Positions 23,833-32,972 of a stretch of DNA of 41,956 nt are shown here, one piece after another (positions within the stretch are counted from its first letter, which is position 1; each line of letters opens with the position of its first letter). Under the pieces are notes generated by a model. That model was not told the DNA's origin, searched no databases, and saw only the letters and a list, made by a program, of their open reading frames with translations. The stretch is from CSP1-5 sp964348275 (GTDB taxonomy: Bacteria; Methylomirabilota; Methylomirabilia; Methylomirabilales; CSP1-5): assembly GCA_964348275.1 (NCBI GenBank), contig CAYGBT010000026.1, positions 1-41,956 on the forward strand, read 5' to 3'. A program made the translations under genes and the position numbers.

Positions 23833-24828
23833 CTACTTCAACATTCCCAGTTCGCGCAAGGACTCGATCCCGTCCTTGTAGAGCTGCTGAAACTGCGCCT
23901 CCCACTCCTTACGACCGACGACGCTCTCCGGAGTAAGACCGGCGCCTTGGAGGTAGCCCTGATACACTTTGTGTTCCATCGCCTTAAGGACGTTTTTCTC
24001 CAGTACCTGGAGTCGATCCTCCGGAACGCCCTTCAGGGCCACGAACCCGCGGACCGTGGAGAAGACGGCGTCGATTCCCCTTTCGACCGAGGTCGGGACG
24101 TCGGGTAGCGGCTTCATCCGCTTCTTGGCGAGAACCATCAGTGGACGAATTTCACCGGCACTTACCTGAGCCTCGGCCTCGCTGAGGTTCAACAGCCCAA
24201 CATCGACATTGCCGCCCATCAGGTTGATCACGATATCGCCGCCGCCCTTGAAGGGGACAACGTCCAGCTTAATTCCCGTCTTCTTCGCGAAGGTAAAGCT
24301 GGTGATGTGATCAATGCCGCCGATCTGGGTGATGCCCCACTTGTGGGACTTCTTCTTTGATGCCTTGAGGAAATCGTCGATAGTCTTGTAAGGGCTGTCC
24401 GCCCGGACCATGATAATCTGCGGATCGTCCGTCGCTCGCGCGATGCCAACCAGATCGTCAATCTTCAGTGGGGACTTTCCGCGCGCAATGGTCAGCAGAT
24501 GGGTCGGCGTGATCGTCATGATGGTATAGCCGTCGCGGGGCCGGCCTGCGATGTAGTTCATGGCAACCGCCCCTGCCCCGCCGCGCCTGTTCACGACGAC
24601 CATGTCGACTTTAAGCTGCCGGCGGCCCCGGAGCATCATCATCCGGGTAGTGATGTCAGTGCCGCCACCGGGTCCGGCGTGGGTCACCACCTCGATCGCC
24701 TGCGATGGAAATTTTTCCTGGGCCATGCCCGGGGATACGAGCAGAGCTACTGCGAGGGCTCCGGCCAAGGCAAACAAAAGCGTCCGGCAGGACCACGTAC
24801 AGATCTTTGCTTTTAAGGATGAATTCAT
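23833..24828 (-). CDS. tctC: TctC (Bug-family) substrate-binding protein (module B)
   Basis: 331 residues from ATG 24828 behind GAGGGGGG. Signal peptide: LLFALAGALAVALLVSPGMA. Mature start: FPSQAIEVVTHAGPGGGTDI, the ligand-binding glycine loop of the family. MVVVNRRGGAGAVAMNYIAG and DGYTIMTITPTHLL are further family blocks. Periplasmic proteins of this type bind carboxylates by their alpha-carboxylate. The ligand is not deducible. Confidence 0.92.
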   Translation of the reverse strand: MNSSLKAKICTWSCRTLLFALAGALAVALLVSPGMAQEKFPSQAIEVVTHAGPGGGTDITTRMMMLRGRRQLKVDMVVVNRRGGAGAVAMNYIAGRPRDGYTIMTITPTHLLTIARGKSPLKIDDLVGIARATDDPQIIMVRADSPYKTIDDFLKASKKKSHKWGITQIGGIDHITSFTFAKKTGIKLDVVPFKGGGDIVINLMGGNVDVGLLNLSEAEAQVSAGEIRPLMVLAKKRMKPLPDVPTSVERGIDAVFSTVRGFVALKGVPEDRLQVLEKNVLKAMEHKVYQGYLQGAGLTPESVVGRKEWEAQFQQLYKDGIESLRELGMLK

Positions 24829-25123
24829 TTCCAGCCCCCCTCTTCGATCTTTGACGTTCGTCCCCTGGGGCAAGGTCTTTACTCCGGCCCGGTTAGCTCC
24901 TTCACCTGCTGTTACGGTTTTCTTTCCTGACCTTTCGGCTCGTGACCGACCCTGCTACTCCGCCCCTTTCTCACCCCCCTTCTGGCCCGCTGCCGCCGAT
25001 CGTTCCCCGGGCTGGTTGGGTTGCCACGAGCAGCCCAGCACCCCTAGCTGGCCCCCCCATTCAGGAATTGCCGAACGCAAGATGGCGCCGCAGGTTAGAC
25101 CCGCGCGAGGCACACAATCCGTA

Positions 25124-26215
25124 TCAGGGCTCTTGGGTCTCCTTCAGGGCGTCCTCCCTTGGCTCGAGCCCCAGACCAGGTGTCTCGGGGAGTGTGACCG
25201 TCCCGCGGGAAGGCTTCGGTGGGTCGCGATAGATCATCTCCCCTGTGACCCACATCGGCACGTGAAACTCCACCCGCCAGCCATTGGCCACCCCCGCCAT
25301 CAGGTGCATGTTGTGGTGGGGCCAGCCCCCCCCGTTGGCGATTGGCAGGTTGTACGCCTGGGCCATGGCTGCTACCTTCACCCCCTCAGTGTAGCCACCG
25401 ACGTACACGACATTCGGCTGGATGATGTCCACCGCCTCGTGGACCAATAGCTCCCGGTGCCGCCATTTGAAACCCTCGTTCTGGCCGGCAGCGATCGGAA
25501 TGCTTGTCTGCCGCCGCAGGTTGGCCAGCAGCCGAGCGTCGTTGCCATACACGGGCTCCTCGAACCACGTGATCCCGTACGGTTCGATCCGTTTGCACAG
25601 CTCGAGAGCGTGGGCAAAGGAAAAGAGGTAGTTCGCGTCCACCATCAACTCCACCTTGTCCCCCACCGCCTCCCGCACAGCCCTGACGCGGGCGGCGTCC
25701 GCCGCCGGATCCTGGGCGCCGTTGATGCCCACCACCATCTTCAGCTTGTCGTGTCCCTGCGCGACGAAACTCTTCGCCACGTCCACCAACTGCTCACGGC
25801 TATACTCCGGGAGCCCATAGGTGATGTAAGCCGGTACCGTTGCGCTGTGCCCACCCAGCAGTCGCCACACCGGTTGGTTGAGGTGCTTCCCCTTCACATC
25901 CCACAGGGCGATATCGACCGCGCTTACGGCTGAGGACCAGGCACCGGTCTGCGCTCGGGGATTCAGTCGGTAGAACAGGTCGTGCCAGTGACGCTCCGTC
26001 GCGAGTGGGTCCTTCCCAATGAGAAGGGGGGCAATCTCCTTATTGATGAGTTCCCGGACGGCGAACCGCTGAATGGGTCCGGTCAGGCCGTACCCGGTCA
26101 CGCCGAGATCCGTTTCCACCCGGACAAAAACGATCTCGCGCATAACCGGCTCTTGAAGGAGGGGCACCTTGGCCGGAACACGATGGCTGGTGGCGTCGAT
26201 GCGGGTGATCTTCAT
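25124..26215 (-). CDS. Mandelate racemase/muconate lactonizing enzyme family protein (module B, 1)
   Basis: 363 residues from ATG 26215 (AAAGGAGGG upstream). Enolase-superfamily markers: SAVSAVDIALWDVKGKHLNQ, general-base KLK (GHDKLKMVVGINGAQ), metal ligands DANY and WFEEPV, a third-ligand block PIAAGQNEGFKWRHR (Q-x-E form rather than the plain GE of many relatives), and a His-rich segment GGGWPHHNMHLMAG near the C-terminus. These enzymes abstract a proton alpha to a carboxylate, as acid-sugar dehydratases, racemases or cycloisomerases. It is 25 nt downstream of its neighbour at 26241 and clearly co-transcribed with it. Confidence 0.92.
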   Translation of the reverse strand: MKITRIDATSHRVPAKVPLLQEPVMREIVFVRVETDLGVTGYGLTGPIQRFAVRELINKEIAPLLIGKDPLATERHWHDLFYRLNPRAQTGAWSSAVSAVDIALWDVKGKHLNQPVWRLLGGHSATVPAYITYGLPEYSREQLVDVAKSFVAQGHDKLKMVVGINGAQDPAADAARVRAVREAVGDKVELMVDANYLFSFAHALELCKRIEPYGITWFEEPVYGNDARLLANLRRQTSIPIAAGQNEGFKWRHRELLVHEAVDIIQPNVVYVGGYTEGVKVAAMAQAYNLPIANGGGWPHHNMHLMAGVANGWRVEFHVPMWVTGEMIYRDPPKPSRGTVTLPETPGLGLEPREDALKETQEP

Positions 26216-26240
26216 TGGTCTGCCCTCCTTTCTGCGTAAC

Positions 26241-27362
26241 TCACATCCACCCATCCCGTGCCAGCTTTGCAACAAGCTTCTCGTCGAAGGTAAACCCAAG
26301 ACCTGGCAGGCTCGGCAAAACCAGCCTGCCCTCATGAACTTCCAATCGTCGGTCAATCAGCCGACGAAAATTGAATACCTGATCGTCAGGAAAGTACTCA
26401 ACGAAGCGGGCATTTGGCGTCGCCGCCACCAGATGCACATGGAGATCGTCAAACCAGTGGGGGCAAAGCGTGACCCCGTAGCTGTCCGCACCCGCCGCAA
26501 TGCGCCGGAACTCCGTGATGCCGCCACACACGGCAGCATCGGGCTGCAACACTGCCGCAGCGCCTTTCTCCAGCAGTGCTTTGAAGCGCCATCGCCCGGC
26601 TTCAATCTCTCCGGTGGCAACCAAAACCGAGGTACGCTCCGCGAGGCGGGCGTGATTTTCGATATCATCAGGGCTAAACGGTTCCTCGATCCAATAGGGG
26701 TCGTAGCCTTTAAATCGTTCCATGTATCGCAGTGCCGTCGGCACATCCGACCAGGCATTATTGGCATCCAGCATGAGCAGAACGTTGGGACCGACAGCTG
26801 CACGCGCTGCAGCGACACGTTCTTCCTCATCGGATGGACCAAGACGTCCGATTTTTATCTTCACGGCCTGGAATCCCATATCCACATAGCGCGCCACTTC
26901 TTCGCCCAACATCTCCGGCGTCTTGCCGTCGATGTAATATCCGCCGCTGGCATACGCCGGTACAGTATCGATCCGGAACGCGCCAAGGTATTGGTAAAGG
27001 GGTAAGTTCGCCGAACGCGCGTTGCGGTCCCAGAGTGCGATATCGACGCCGCTGATGGCGCGCATGACGGCACCGGCGCGACCATGGAGCAACGACTCGA
27101 GATACATTGTCTCCCACAAGCCCTCGACTCGATACGGATCTTGGCCGATGAGCACCGGAGCGAGCAAGTCCCGGACCGCTGCGGTCACGATGGTGCCCCC
27201 TGTATGGCCAGCGTAGCAAAAGCCAATGCCCTCCACGCCATCATCGCCCCGGACCTTGACGAGGGTGTAGTCCCGTGCGGTGACGCGTCGTGTTGCGAAG
27301 GATGTCGGCCTATACAGGGGTACGGTCACCGTGCACGCAGACACGGATTCGATTTTGACCAT
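26241..27362 (-). CDS. Mandelate racemase/muconate lactonizing enzyme family protein (module B, 2)
   Basis: 373 residues. The capping domain includes FATRRVTARDYTLVKVRGDD. The barrel includes RAISGVDIALWDRNARSANL, KIKIG, LMLDANNAWSD, WIEEPF, VLVATGEIEAGRWRFKAL and the His block TLCPHWFDDLHVHLVAATPN. All three metal carboxylates are in place. First gene of the module B run. It is different from its neighbour (only family-level likeness), so they probably carry out separate steps or accept different acids. It diverges from the hydroxyacid dehydrogenase gene at 27686. Confidence 0.92.
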   Translation of the reverse strand: MVKIESVSACTVTVPLYRPTSFATRRVTARDYTLVKVRGDDGVEGIGFCYAGHTGGTIVTAAVRDLLAPVLIGQDPYRVEGLWETMYLESLLHGRAGAVMRAISGVDIALWDRNARSANLPLYQYLGAFRIDTVPAYASGGYYIDGKTPEMLGEEVARYVDMGFQAVKIKIGRLGPSDEEERVAAARAAVGPNVLLMLDANNAWSDVPTALRYMERFKGYDPYWIEEPFSPDDIENHARLAERTSVLVATGEIEAGRWRFKALLEKGAAAVLQPDAAVCGGITEFRRIAAGADSYGVTLCPHWFDDLHVHLVAATPNARFVEYFPDDQVFNFRRLIDRRLEVHEGRLVLPSLPGLGFTFDEKLVAKLARDGWM

Positions 27363-27685
27363 TTGAGCGTACCTTCACGAATAACCCGCGAGGGTCCCGT
27401 ACAGGAAGGACAAACTTGCGGCGGGGTCCAGGTTCATTGTAGTGTAGGCAATCCCGATGTCCCGCCATATACTTATATTGCCGATTCTCCCTACTTCTGT
27501 CAACCACTGCTTCTCCGGTTCCCGCATGATATGCGGCGTATCTTAAAATGATCTGGATCGTGAACAAGTTGTTGGTCCCGTCTCTCATGTTCACACGCTT
27601 AGACTGCCTGATAGCTCTTGTGTCCAAACCTGAAAGGGGGGCTCGGCCACTTGGCCGATCCGTTCCTCATCGGAGGGGATATTCC

Positions 27686-28639
27686 ATGAAAGTGTTGCTT
27701 ATCGAGGAGATGCATCAAGACGGTATAGCCATCCTCCAGGAAACGGCTCAAGTGATCCTGTCGCCGGGCTCTTCAGAGGAAGACATGATCACCGCGGGAA
27801 AGGACTCTGAGGCCATCATCATCCGGTACAACGGCGCCATCACTGAGAGGGTGATGGAGGCGTGTCCGAAGCTCAAGTGCGTAGCGCGGCACGGCGTCGG
27901 CGTTGACAACGTCGATGTCCAGACCGCCACCAGGTTGAAACTCCCCGTCCTCTATACCCCGGGTGCCAATCATGATGCGGTGGCCGAGCATACGATCGGC
28001 CTGATGTTGGCTGTTACCAAGCGGCTTGTCGTGTCGGATCATGCCATGAGGCGAGGAAGATGGCATGATCTTCGAAAGGCGAGGCTGACTGACCTCAAAG
28101 GCAGGACGCTGGGACTCGTAGGGCTGGGAAGAATCGGATCGAGGGTGGCTCAGTTGGCGAGGGCGTTTGGAATGGAGTTGCTCGCCTATGACGCGTACCT
28201 CGCTCCCGATGAGATCGAGAGGCGGGGAGCAAAGGCTACTGGCTTTAACGACCTCCTGACACGATCGGATATCGTCTCTCTTCACGTGCCCCTTTCACCG
28301 GAAACGAGACACCTCATCGGGACGCGGGAGCTTCAACTCATGAAACGGGGGGCCATCCTCATCAACACGGCCAGGGGCGCGCTCATCGATGAAAAGGCCC
28401 TCTACGACGCCCTCAAGACAAGCGCGCTCGCGGGCGCCGGCCTCGACGTCTTCGAGCCGGAGCCCCCCGAGCCAGGCAGTCCCCTCTTCCAGCTCGACAA
28501 CGTGGTTCTCTCCCCACATATGGCAGGAGCGACCCACGGGGCGATGCGGAACATGGCCATCATCGTGGCCACCGAGGTTGTGAAAGTCCTCAAAGGGGAA
28601 AGACCGAGCTGCGTCTTTAACCCCGAGGTCCTCGCTTGA
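27686..28639 (+). CDS. D-2-hydroxyacid dehydrogenase (phosphoglycerate dehydrogenase-like)
   Basis: 317 residues from ATG 27686 behind GGAGGGG. Rossmann motif GLGRIG (146-151), catalytic Arg230 (INTARG), Glu259 (DVFEPEP) and His278 (LSPHMAG) complete the family active site. There is no C-terminal ACT domain, so it is the short form. Family members interconvert 2-keto and D-2-hydroxy acids with NAD(P)H (SerA, glyoxylate and hydroxypyruvate reductases). Its position divergent to the enolase-superfamily/Tct run suggests a role in the same sugar-acid or hydroxyacid pathway rather than serine synthesis. Its plus-strand 3' end converges on the module A TctA gene. Confidence 0.93.
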   Translation: MKVLLIEEMHQDGIAILQETAQVILSPGSSEEDMITAGKDSEAIIIRYNGAITERVMEACPKLKCVARHGVGVDNVDVQTATRLKLPVLYTPGANHDAVAEHTIGLMLAVTKRLVVSDHAMRRGRWHDLRKARLTDLKGRTLGLVGLGRIGSRVAQLARAFGMELLAYDAYLAPDEIERRGAKATGFNDLLTRSDIVSLHVPLSPETRHLIGTRELQLMKRGAILINTARGALIDEKALYDALKTSALAGAGLDVFEPEPPEPGSPLFQLDNVVLSPHMAGATHGAMRNMAIIVATEVVKVLKGERPSCVFNPEVLA

Positions 28640-28700
28640 CGCAATGAACCCTGAGTGCATGACGGACCGGAAAGCGATGGAGGGTGGCCCAAGCCCGCAG

Positions 28701-30212
28701 TCACTCGATCACCTCGGCAGCCATCTCGGCCCCTTTCCAGTGGCGGATGAGGGGAGGGAGCAGGGAGAGGAGGGTTAAGGCGATCAACACCAGCGTAAGG
28801 GGGCGGGTAAGGAACATGAGGAGGATCGGTATCTCGCCGGCTCGGGCCATGACCAAGGCCCTGGCCAACGAAGACTCGGCCAACGGCCCGAGAATGATGG
28901 CCAGACAGATGGGCGCCAGAGGAAATTCCAACTTACGCATGAAATATCCGAGCAGGCCCACGCCCAACATCAGCCATACGTCGGCGACACTATTGCGGAT
29001 GGCGTACGAGCCCACGACGGACAGGGCCAAGATAATGGGCGCGAGCATCCCGCGGGGGACCTTGGTCACTCTGATGAAATATCGGGCTCCCAGCAGGCCA
29101 ATGACGAGGAACATGGTGTTGGCCAGAAACAGGCTCATAATCAGCGAATAGGTCACCCGCGCATGTTCGGTGAACAGCTCGGCCCCGGGTCGCATCCCGT
29201 GGATCAGGATCCCCCCCAAGAAGACAGCGGTCACCGAATTCCCGGGAATACCCAAGGTAAGCAGCGGGATGAGGGAGCCGCCGGTCACGCCGTTATTCGC
29301 CGCCTCTGACGCCACGACCCCCTCTAACGTCCCCTTCCCAAACCTCTCCGGATGCTTGGAAAAGCGCTTGGCCTCGTTATAACCCATGAAACTTGCGATG
29401 TCCCCACCTGCCCCAGGGATCATTCCCACGATGGTACCGATAATGGATGAGCGCAGGAGGGTCGGGCTTATCTCCCGGAGCTCTCTTCGGGTGGGCGCCA
29501 CGCTCTTGACTAACTCTTCGGTCACCTGGGGAGCCTCGCCTCGAGTCTCGGCCAGAACCAACACTTGGGAGAAGGAAAAAAGCCCGATGAGGGCAATGAT
29601 GATGGGGATGCCGTCGTAGAGTGCGGTCTGACCAAAGGTGAAGCGGAGGAATCCCGAAAGAGGGTGCATGCCGATAGTGCTCAAGATGAGGCCGATCCCG
29701 CCGGAGATCAGGCCTTTGACCAGGGAGTGGCCACTCAGTGAGGCGATAATGGTCAGGCCGAAGACTGCGAGCCAAAAATATTCGGGCGGACCGAACTTGA
29801 GGGAGAACTCGGCAAGGGGGGGAGCCAAGAGCAACAGGATTGCCGCACTGATCATCCCCCCCGTGAACGAGGAAACGACCGCGCCGCCGAGCGCTTTTCC
29901 TGCCTCCCCCTTGAGCGTCATCTGATAGCCGTCAAACACCGTGGCCGCCGCAGCCGGCGTCCCTGGAGTGCGGATCAGAATCGCCGAGATGGACCCGCCG
30001 TAGAAGGCACCGCAGTAGATCCCGCCCAGCATGATGAGGCCCGTTGAGGGATCCATCCCAAAGGTTAACGGGATGAGAAGCGCCACGCCCAACGTGGCGG
30101 TCAAGCCGGGAAGCGCGCCAACGATGATTCCCCCCACCACCCCGAAAAGGAGGAAGAGCAGGTTGTGCCACTGCAGCACGACCAAGAAGCCTTCCCAGGC
30201 CTTCACCGGCAT
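28701..30212 (-). CDS. tctA: Tripartite tricarboxylate transporter, large permease (module A)
   Basis: 503 residues, the same length as the module B copy but clearly diverged. Signature: GIIVGALPGLTATLGVALLI, then YCGAFYGGSISAILIRTPGT, then TVFDGYQMTLKGEAGKALGG; second motif GTIVGMIPGAGGDIASFMGY. ATG 30212 is 10 nt after the TctB stop. Last gene of the module A run. Confidence 0.95.
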   Translation of the reverse strand: MPVKAWEGFLVVLQWHNLLFLLFGVVGGIIVGALPGLTATLGVALLIPLTFGMDPSTGLIMLGGIYCGAFYGGSISAILIRTPGTPAAAATVFDGYQMTLKGEAGKALGGAVVSSFTGGMISAAILLLLAPPLAEFSLKFGPPEYFWLAVFGLTIIASLSGHSLVKGLISGGIGLILSTIGMHPLSGFLRFTFGQTALYDGIPIIIALIGLFSFSQVLVLAETRGEAPQVTEELVKSVAPTRRELREISPTLLRSSIIGTIVGMIPGAGGDIASFMGYNEAKRFSKHPERFGKGTLEGVVASEAANNGVTGGSLIPLLTLGIPGNSVTAVFLGGILIHGMRPGAELFTEHARVTYSLIMSLFLANTMFLVIGLLGARYFIRVTKVPRGMLAPIILALSVVGSYAIRNSVADVWLMLGVGLLGYFMRKLEFPLAPICLAIILGPLAESSLARALVMARAGEIPILLMFLTRPLTLVLIALTLLSLLPPLIRHWKGAEMAAEVIE

Positions 30213-30222
30213 CGCCGCATCC

Positions 30223-30660
30223 TCAGAAGAGTCTCCCCTCTGGAAGTGGGATCTTGAGCCACCAGAGGAAGATAACGGTCACGACAATTAGAAAGAGTCC
30301 AGACGAGAGCAGAATGATCGGCCAGCGCCGGAGTCCCAGCCCCCGCATGGCCGCAATCGCGTAGACCAGCGTGGCGGGAAAATAGCCGATTGCGTCAAGT
30401 AAGAAGATATAGGCGGCGGAGGCCCCGATCATGAAGAGCACCCGAGGCGTCGCTGCCCGAAGGGCAGTACGATCGAGCATCCGCGGCGGATACGGTGAGA
30501 TAACACTCTGAATGCAGAGCGTTCCGGCTAAGGCCGCCGTGAATAGGATCACCAGCTGCGGAAACCTGGCGGCCCCGGCCGGGTAGGTCAGGGTGACGAG
30601 GTACGCCCCAGCGCAGATCAGGACGACGAGAGCACCAGTCCAACGGTCGAGCTGACGCAC
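30223..30660 (-). CDS. tctB: Tripartite tricarboxylate transporter, small permease TctB (module A)
   Basis: 145 residues starting at GTG 30660 (GAAGG upstream). Four helices: WTGALVVLICAGAYLVTLTY, FPQLVILFTAALAGTLC, RVLFMIGASAAYIFLLDAIG, and WPIILLSSGLFLIVVTVIFL. Short for the family but with the expected topology. A strong stem-loop (30685-30715) separates it from the upstream TctC. Confidence 0.88.
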   Translation of the reverse strand: MRQLDRWTGALVVLICAGAYLVTLTYPAGAARFPQLVILFTAALAGTLCIQSVISPYPPRMLDRTALRAATPRVLFMIGASAAYIFLLDAIGYFPATLVYAIAAMRGLGLRRWPIILLSSGLFLIVVTVIFLWWLKIPLPEGRLF

Positions 30661-30684
30661 GATCTCGCCTTCGTTAGGCTAGGC

Positions 30685-30715
30685 GGGGCCGCTCCCCTAC
30701 GGGGCGAGCGGCCCC
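30685..30715 (-). other. Intercistronic stem-loop between tctC and tctB
   Basis: GGGGCCGCT (30685-30693) pairs with AGCGGCCCC (30707-30715), and CCCC/GGGG extends the stem inside around a TAC turn. There is no T-run after it on the minus strand, so it is not a classic terminator. Such hairpins after a binding-protein gene often protect the 5' mRNA part and give more binding protein than permease; that role is inferred. Confidence 0.6.
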
Positions 30716-30726
30716 TGCGCCCCACC

Positions 30727-31686
30727 TTACTTCTTCCGGAACTCCGCGGTGTATTTGCCGACGTCGGTGTTAACATCGGCAATGAACTTGCCGAACGTCT
30801 TGGCGTCCATCCAGGTAAGCGTTAGCCCAGCCTTCTCTGCCTTAGCCTTGAACTCGGGGTCATGGGCCGCCTTCCGGAAGGCCTCGCGGAGGACGGCCAG
30901 CCGCTCTGCTGACACCCCAGCCGGCGCGGCTACACCCCGGGTGGAGGATCCCACGATTTCGACGCCCGTCTCTTCCTTCACGGTGGGAACATGGGAGATC
31001 AGCGGGTAGCGCTCGGGCCAAAACTGCGCCAGCGCCCGCATCTTCCCCTTCTGCTTGATCACCTCGAAGGCGTTCGCGATCAGTAGGTCACCGTGCCCAC
31101 CCAGGAGGGCAGCTGCCGCCGGGGCCCCGCCATGGTAAGGGACGAAGCTGAATTTGACGCCCATGGCCCGGCTCAGCTTCAGCAGTGCGAGTTGATCGTC
31201 GCTCTGCGGCCCATCCGCCACCGCGACGAGCTTACCAGGGTTCTTCTTGGCATGGTCCAGCAATTGGCGGAGGGTCTTGAACGGGCTATCCTCCCGGACC
31301 AGCAGGGTGTTCGGGTCCGCGATGTTGCACCCGATCGGCACGAAGCTCTTGACCACGTTGTAACGCACACCTTCCCGCACTGCCTGGACGATGTGGATCG
31401 CGGGGATGTTAATAAACCCGATGGTGTAGCCGTCGTGGGGAGCCTCGGCCAGGGCTGTGAACCCGATCTGGCCGCCCGCACCCGGTTTGTTGACCACCAC
31501 GATGGACTGCCCCAGGTACTTTTCTAAATAGACTCCGAGGAGCCGAGCTGCGGCATCTGTGCTGCCACCGGGCTTGTACGCTACGGTAAGGTTGATCGGC
31601 TTTTCGGGAAAGGCGGCCTGGGCGGGGACGAGCCGGCCGACGCACAGGCCCAGCACCAGTGCCGCCCACATCATCCAGCGTATCAT
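30727..31686 (-). CDS. tctC: TctC (Bug-family) substrate-binding protein (module A)
   Basis: 319 residues from ATG 31686 (GGAGGAAG 8-9 nt upstream). Signal peptide: WMMWAALVLGLCVGRLVPAQA. The mature protein starts AFPEKPINLTVAYKPGGSTD, the ligand-loop block, then SIVVVNKPGAGGQIGFTALA and DGYTIGFINIPAIHI. Two cysteines are present, one in the signal peptide. Ligand unknown; its binding loop (KPGGSTD) differs from that of the module B protein (GPGGGTD). Confidence 0.92.
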   Translation of the reverse strand: MIRWMMWAALVLGLCVGRLVPAQAAFPEKPINLTVAYKPGGSTDAAARLLGVYLEKYLGQSIVVVNKPGAGGQIGFTALAEAPHDGYTIGFINIPAIHIVQAVREGVRYNVVKSFVPIGCNIADPNTLLVREDSPFKTLRQLLDHAKKNPGKLVAVADGPQSDDQLALLKLSRAMGVKFSFVPYHGGAPAAAALLGGHGDLLIANAFEVIKQKGKMRALAQFWPERYPLISHVPTVKEETGVEIVGSSTRGVAAPAGVSAERLAVLREAFRKAAHDPEFKAKAEKAGLTLTWMDAKTFGKFIADVNTDVGKYTAEFRKK

Positions 31687-31759
31687 TGCTTGCTTCCTCC
31701 TCCAATAGAAGTTGCCGTTCACCAGTGATCCACCTCAATACATGAATACATGCCTTCTC

Positions 31760-32836
31760 TCACCCCCTTTCCGCTTCTTCGGCCAATCCCACCGACTCCC
31801 AGGGAACCCCCCACTTCCGGCCCAAGTCGACAAGCATTTGCCACACCTCCTCCGGAAGGGGTATGCCCCGTTGCCCTCGCTCTCGGGCAGCCTCGAACTC
31901 GATCTCGCCGGGCAGATAGATGCGCTCCACGCCTTCCGCGCGGGGCTGGATCTTCACCTCGTGGATCAACTGGTCCATCTCGGCTTTGAAGCGCTCCACG
32001 CCGGCAAAGGCAGCCACATTGATGACCCCAAAGGCATGGCCCAGGCGTTGCGGTTCGGTCCGATTTCCGTAGAGATTTCCGATATGTGGTCCAAACGGGG
32101 CCCCCATCAGGACGCCCGCCAGGACGTCCACGATGAGGGAGATCCCGTATCCTTTGGGCCCGCCGACGGGGAGGACTGCACCTTCCAGCGCTCGGCAGGC
32201 GTCCGTGGTCGGCTTGCCTGCAGGATCAACCGCCCAGCCCAGGGGGATGCTCTGCCCCAGTTTCTCCGCCAGGATGATCTTCCCACGGGCCACCACGCTG
32301 GTCGCCATGTCCAGGACTACCGGTAGTTCCTGCCCGGCTGGAACGGCCACCGCCACGGGATTGGTCCCGAGGTAAGGACGCCTTCCGCCCCACGGCGGCA
32401 TGGTGGCAGGGGCGTTCGTGACGGCGATTCCGATCATGTTGCGCGGCAGCGCCTGCATCGCATAGTAGGCAGCTGCACCGAAGTGGGTGCTGTTCCGCAC
32501 ACCGGCCATAGCAACGCCCGCCGTCTCCGCCTTGCGCAGGCACAGGTCCATGGCCTGAACGCCCACCACCGCCCCCAGACCGTGGTCGCCGTCGAGCAGT
32601 ACAGAGGCAGGCGTCTCTTCCAATACCGCCACCTTGGGGGTTGCGTTAGCCAAGCCCAGCTCCAATCGCTCCACATAGATCCCCATGCGCATAACACCAT
32701 GCGACTCCAGACCCCGGAGGTCTGCCTCCACCAGAGAGTCGGCGACGATGTCCGCATCACCGTGGGGAACGCCTAATTGCTCGAGAATTCCCGAACAGAA
32801 ATCCCGCAGGGGACCGGGCCTGACTCGTCTCTCCAT
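31760..32836 (-). CDS. Ldh-family (malate/L-lactate dehydrogenase type) oxidoreductase
   Basis: 358 residues from ATG 32836 (AGGA 7 nt upstream). Family blocks: ADLRGLESHGVMRMGIYVER with the catalytic-region SHG, DGDHGLGAVVGVQAMDL, GVRNSTHFGAAAYYAMQALP with the conserved His, GTNPVAVAVPAG, and GPKGYGISLIVDVLAGVLMG. These proteins (YlbC/ComC/YiaK type) are NAD(P)-dependent reductases or dehydrogenases of 2-hydroxy or 2,3-diketo acids, unrelated to classical Rossmann LDH. It lies between the aldolase gene and tctC in the module A run. Confidence 0.92.
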   Translation of the reverse strand: MERRVRPGPLRDFCSGILEQLGVPHGDADIVADSLVEADLRGLESHGVMRMGIYVERLELGLANATPKVAVLEETPASVLLDGDHGLGAVVGVQAMDLCLRKAETAGVAMAGVRNSTHFGAAAYYAMQALPRNMIGIAVTNAPATMPPWGGRRPYLGTNPVAVAVPAGQELPVVLDMATSVVARGKIILAEKLGQSIPLGWAVDPAGKPTTDACRALEGAVLPVGGPKGYGISLIVDVLAGVLMGAPFGPHIGNLYGNRTEPQRLGHAFGVINVAAFAGVERFKAEMDQLIHEVKIQPRAEGVERIYLPGEIEFEAARERGQRGIPLPEEVWQMLVDLGRKWGVPWESVGLAEEAERG

Positions 32837-32972
32837 CTCGAGTTCCTCTCCTTGCTGAAGGCCTGACCGGCCCATCATACTCCGCGGATCGCCAGCCCCC
32901 GTCTGTCCTCACCTGCCCGACAAGAAATCGAGGGTGACGGAGGCTAAGAAAGCCGGTGAGCAGAGGAGCCCA

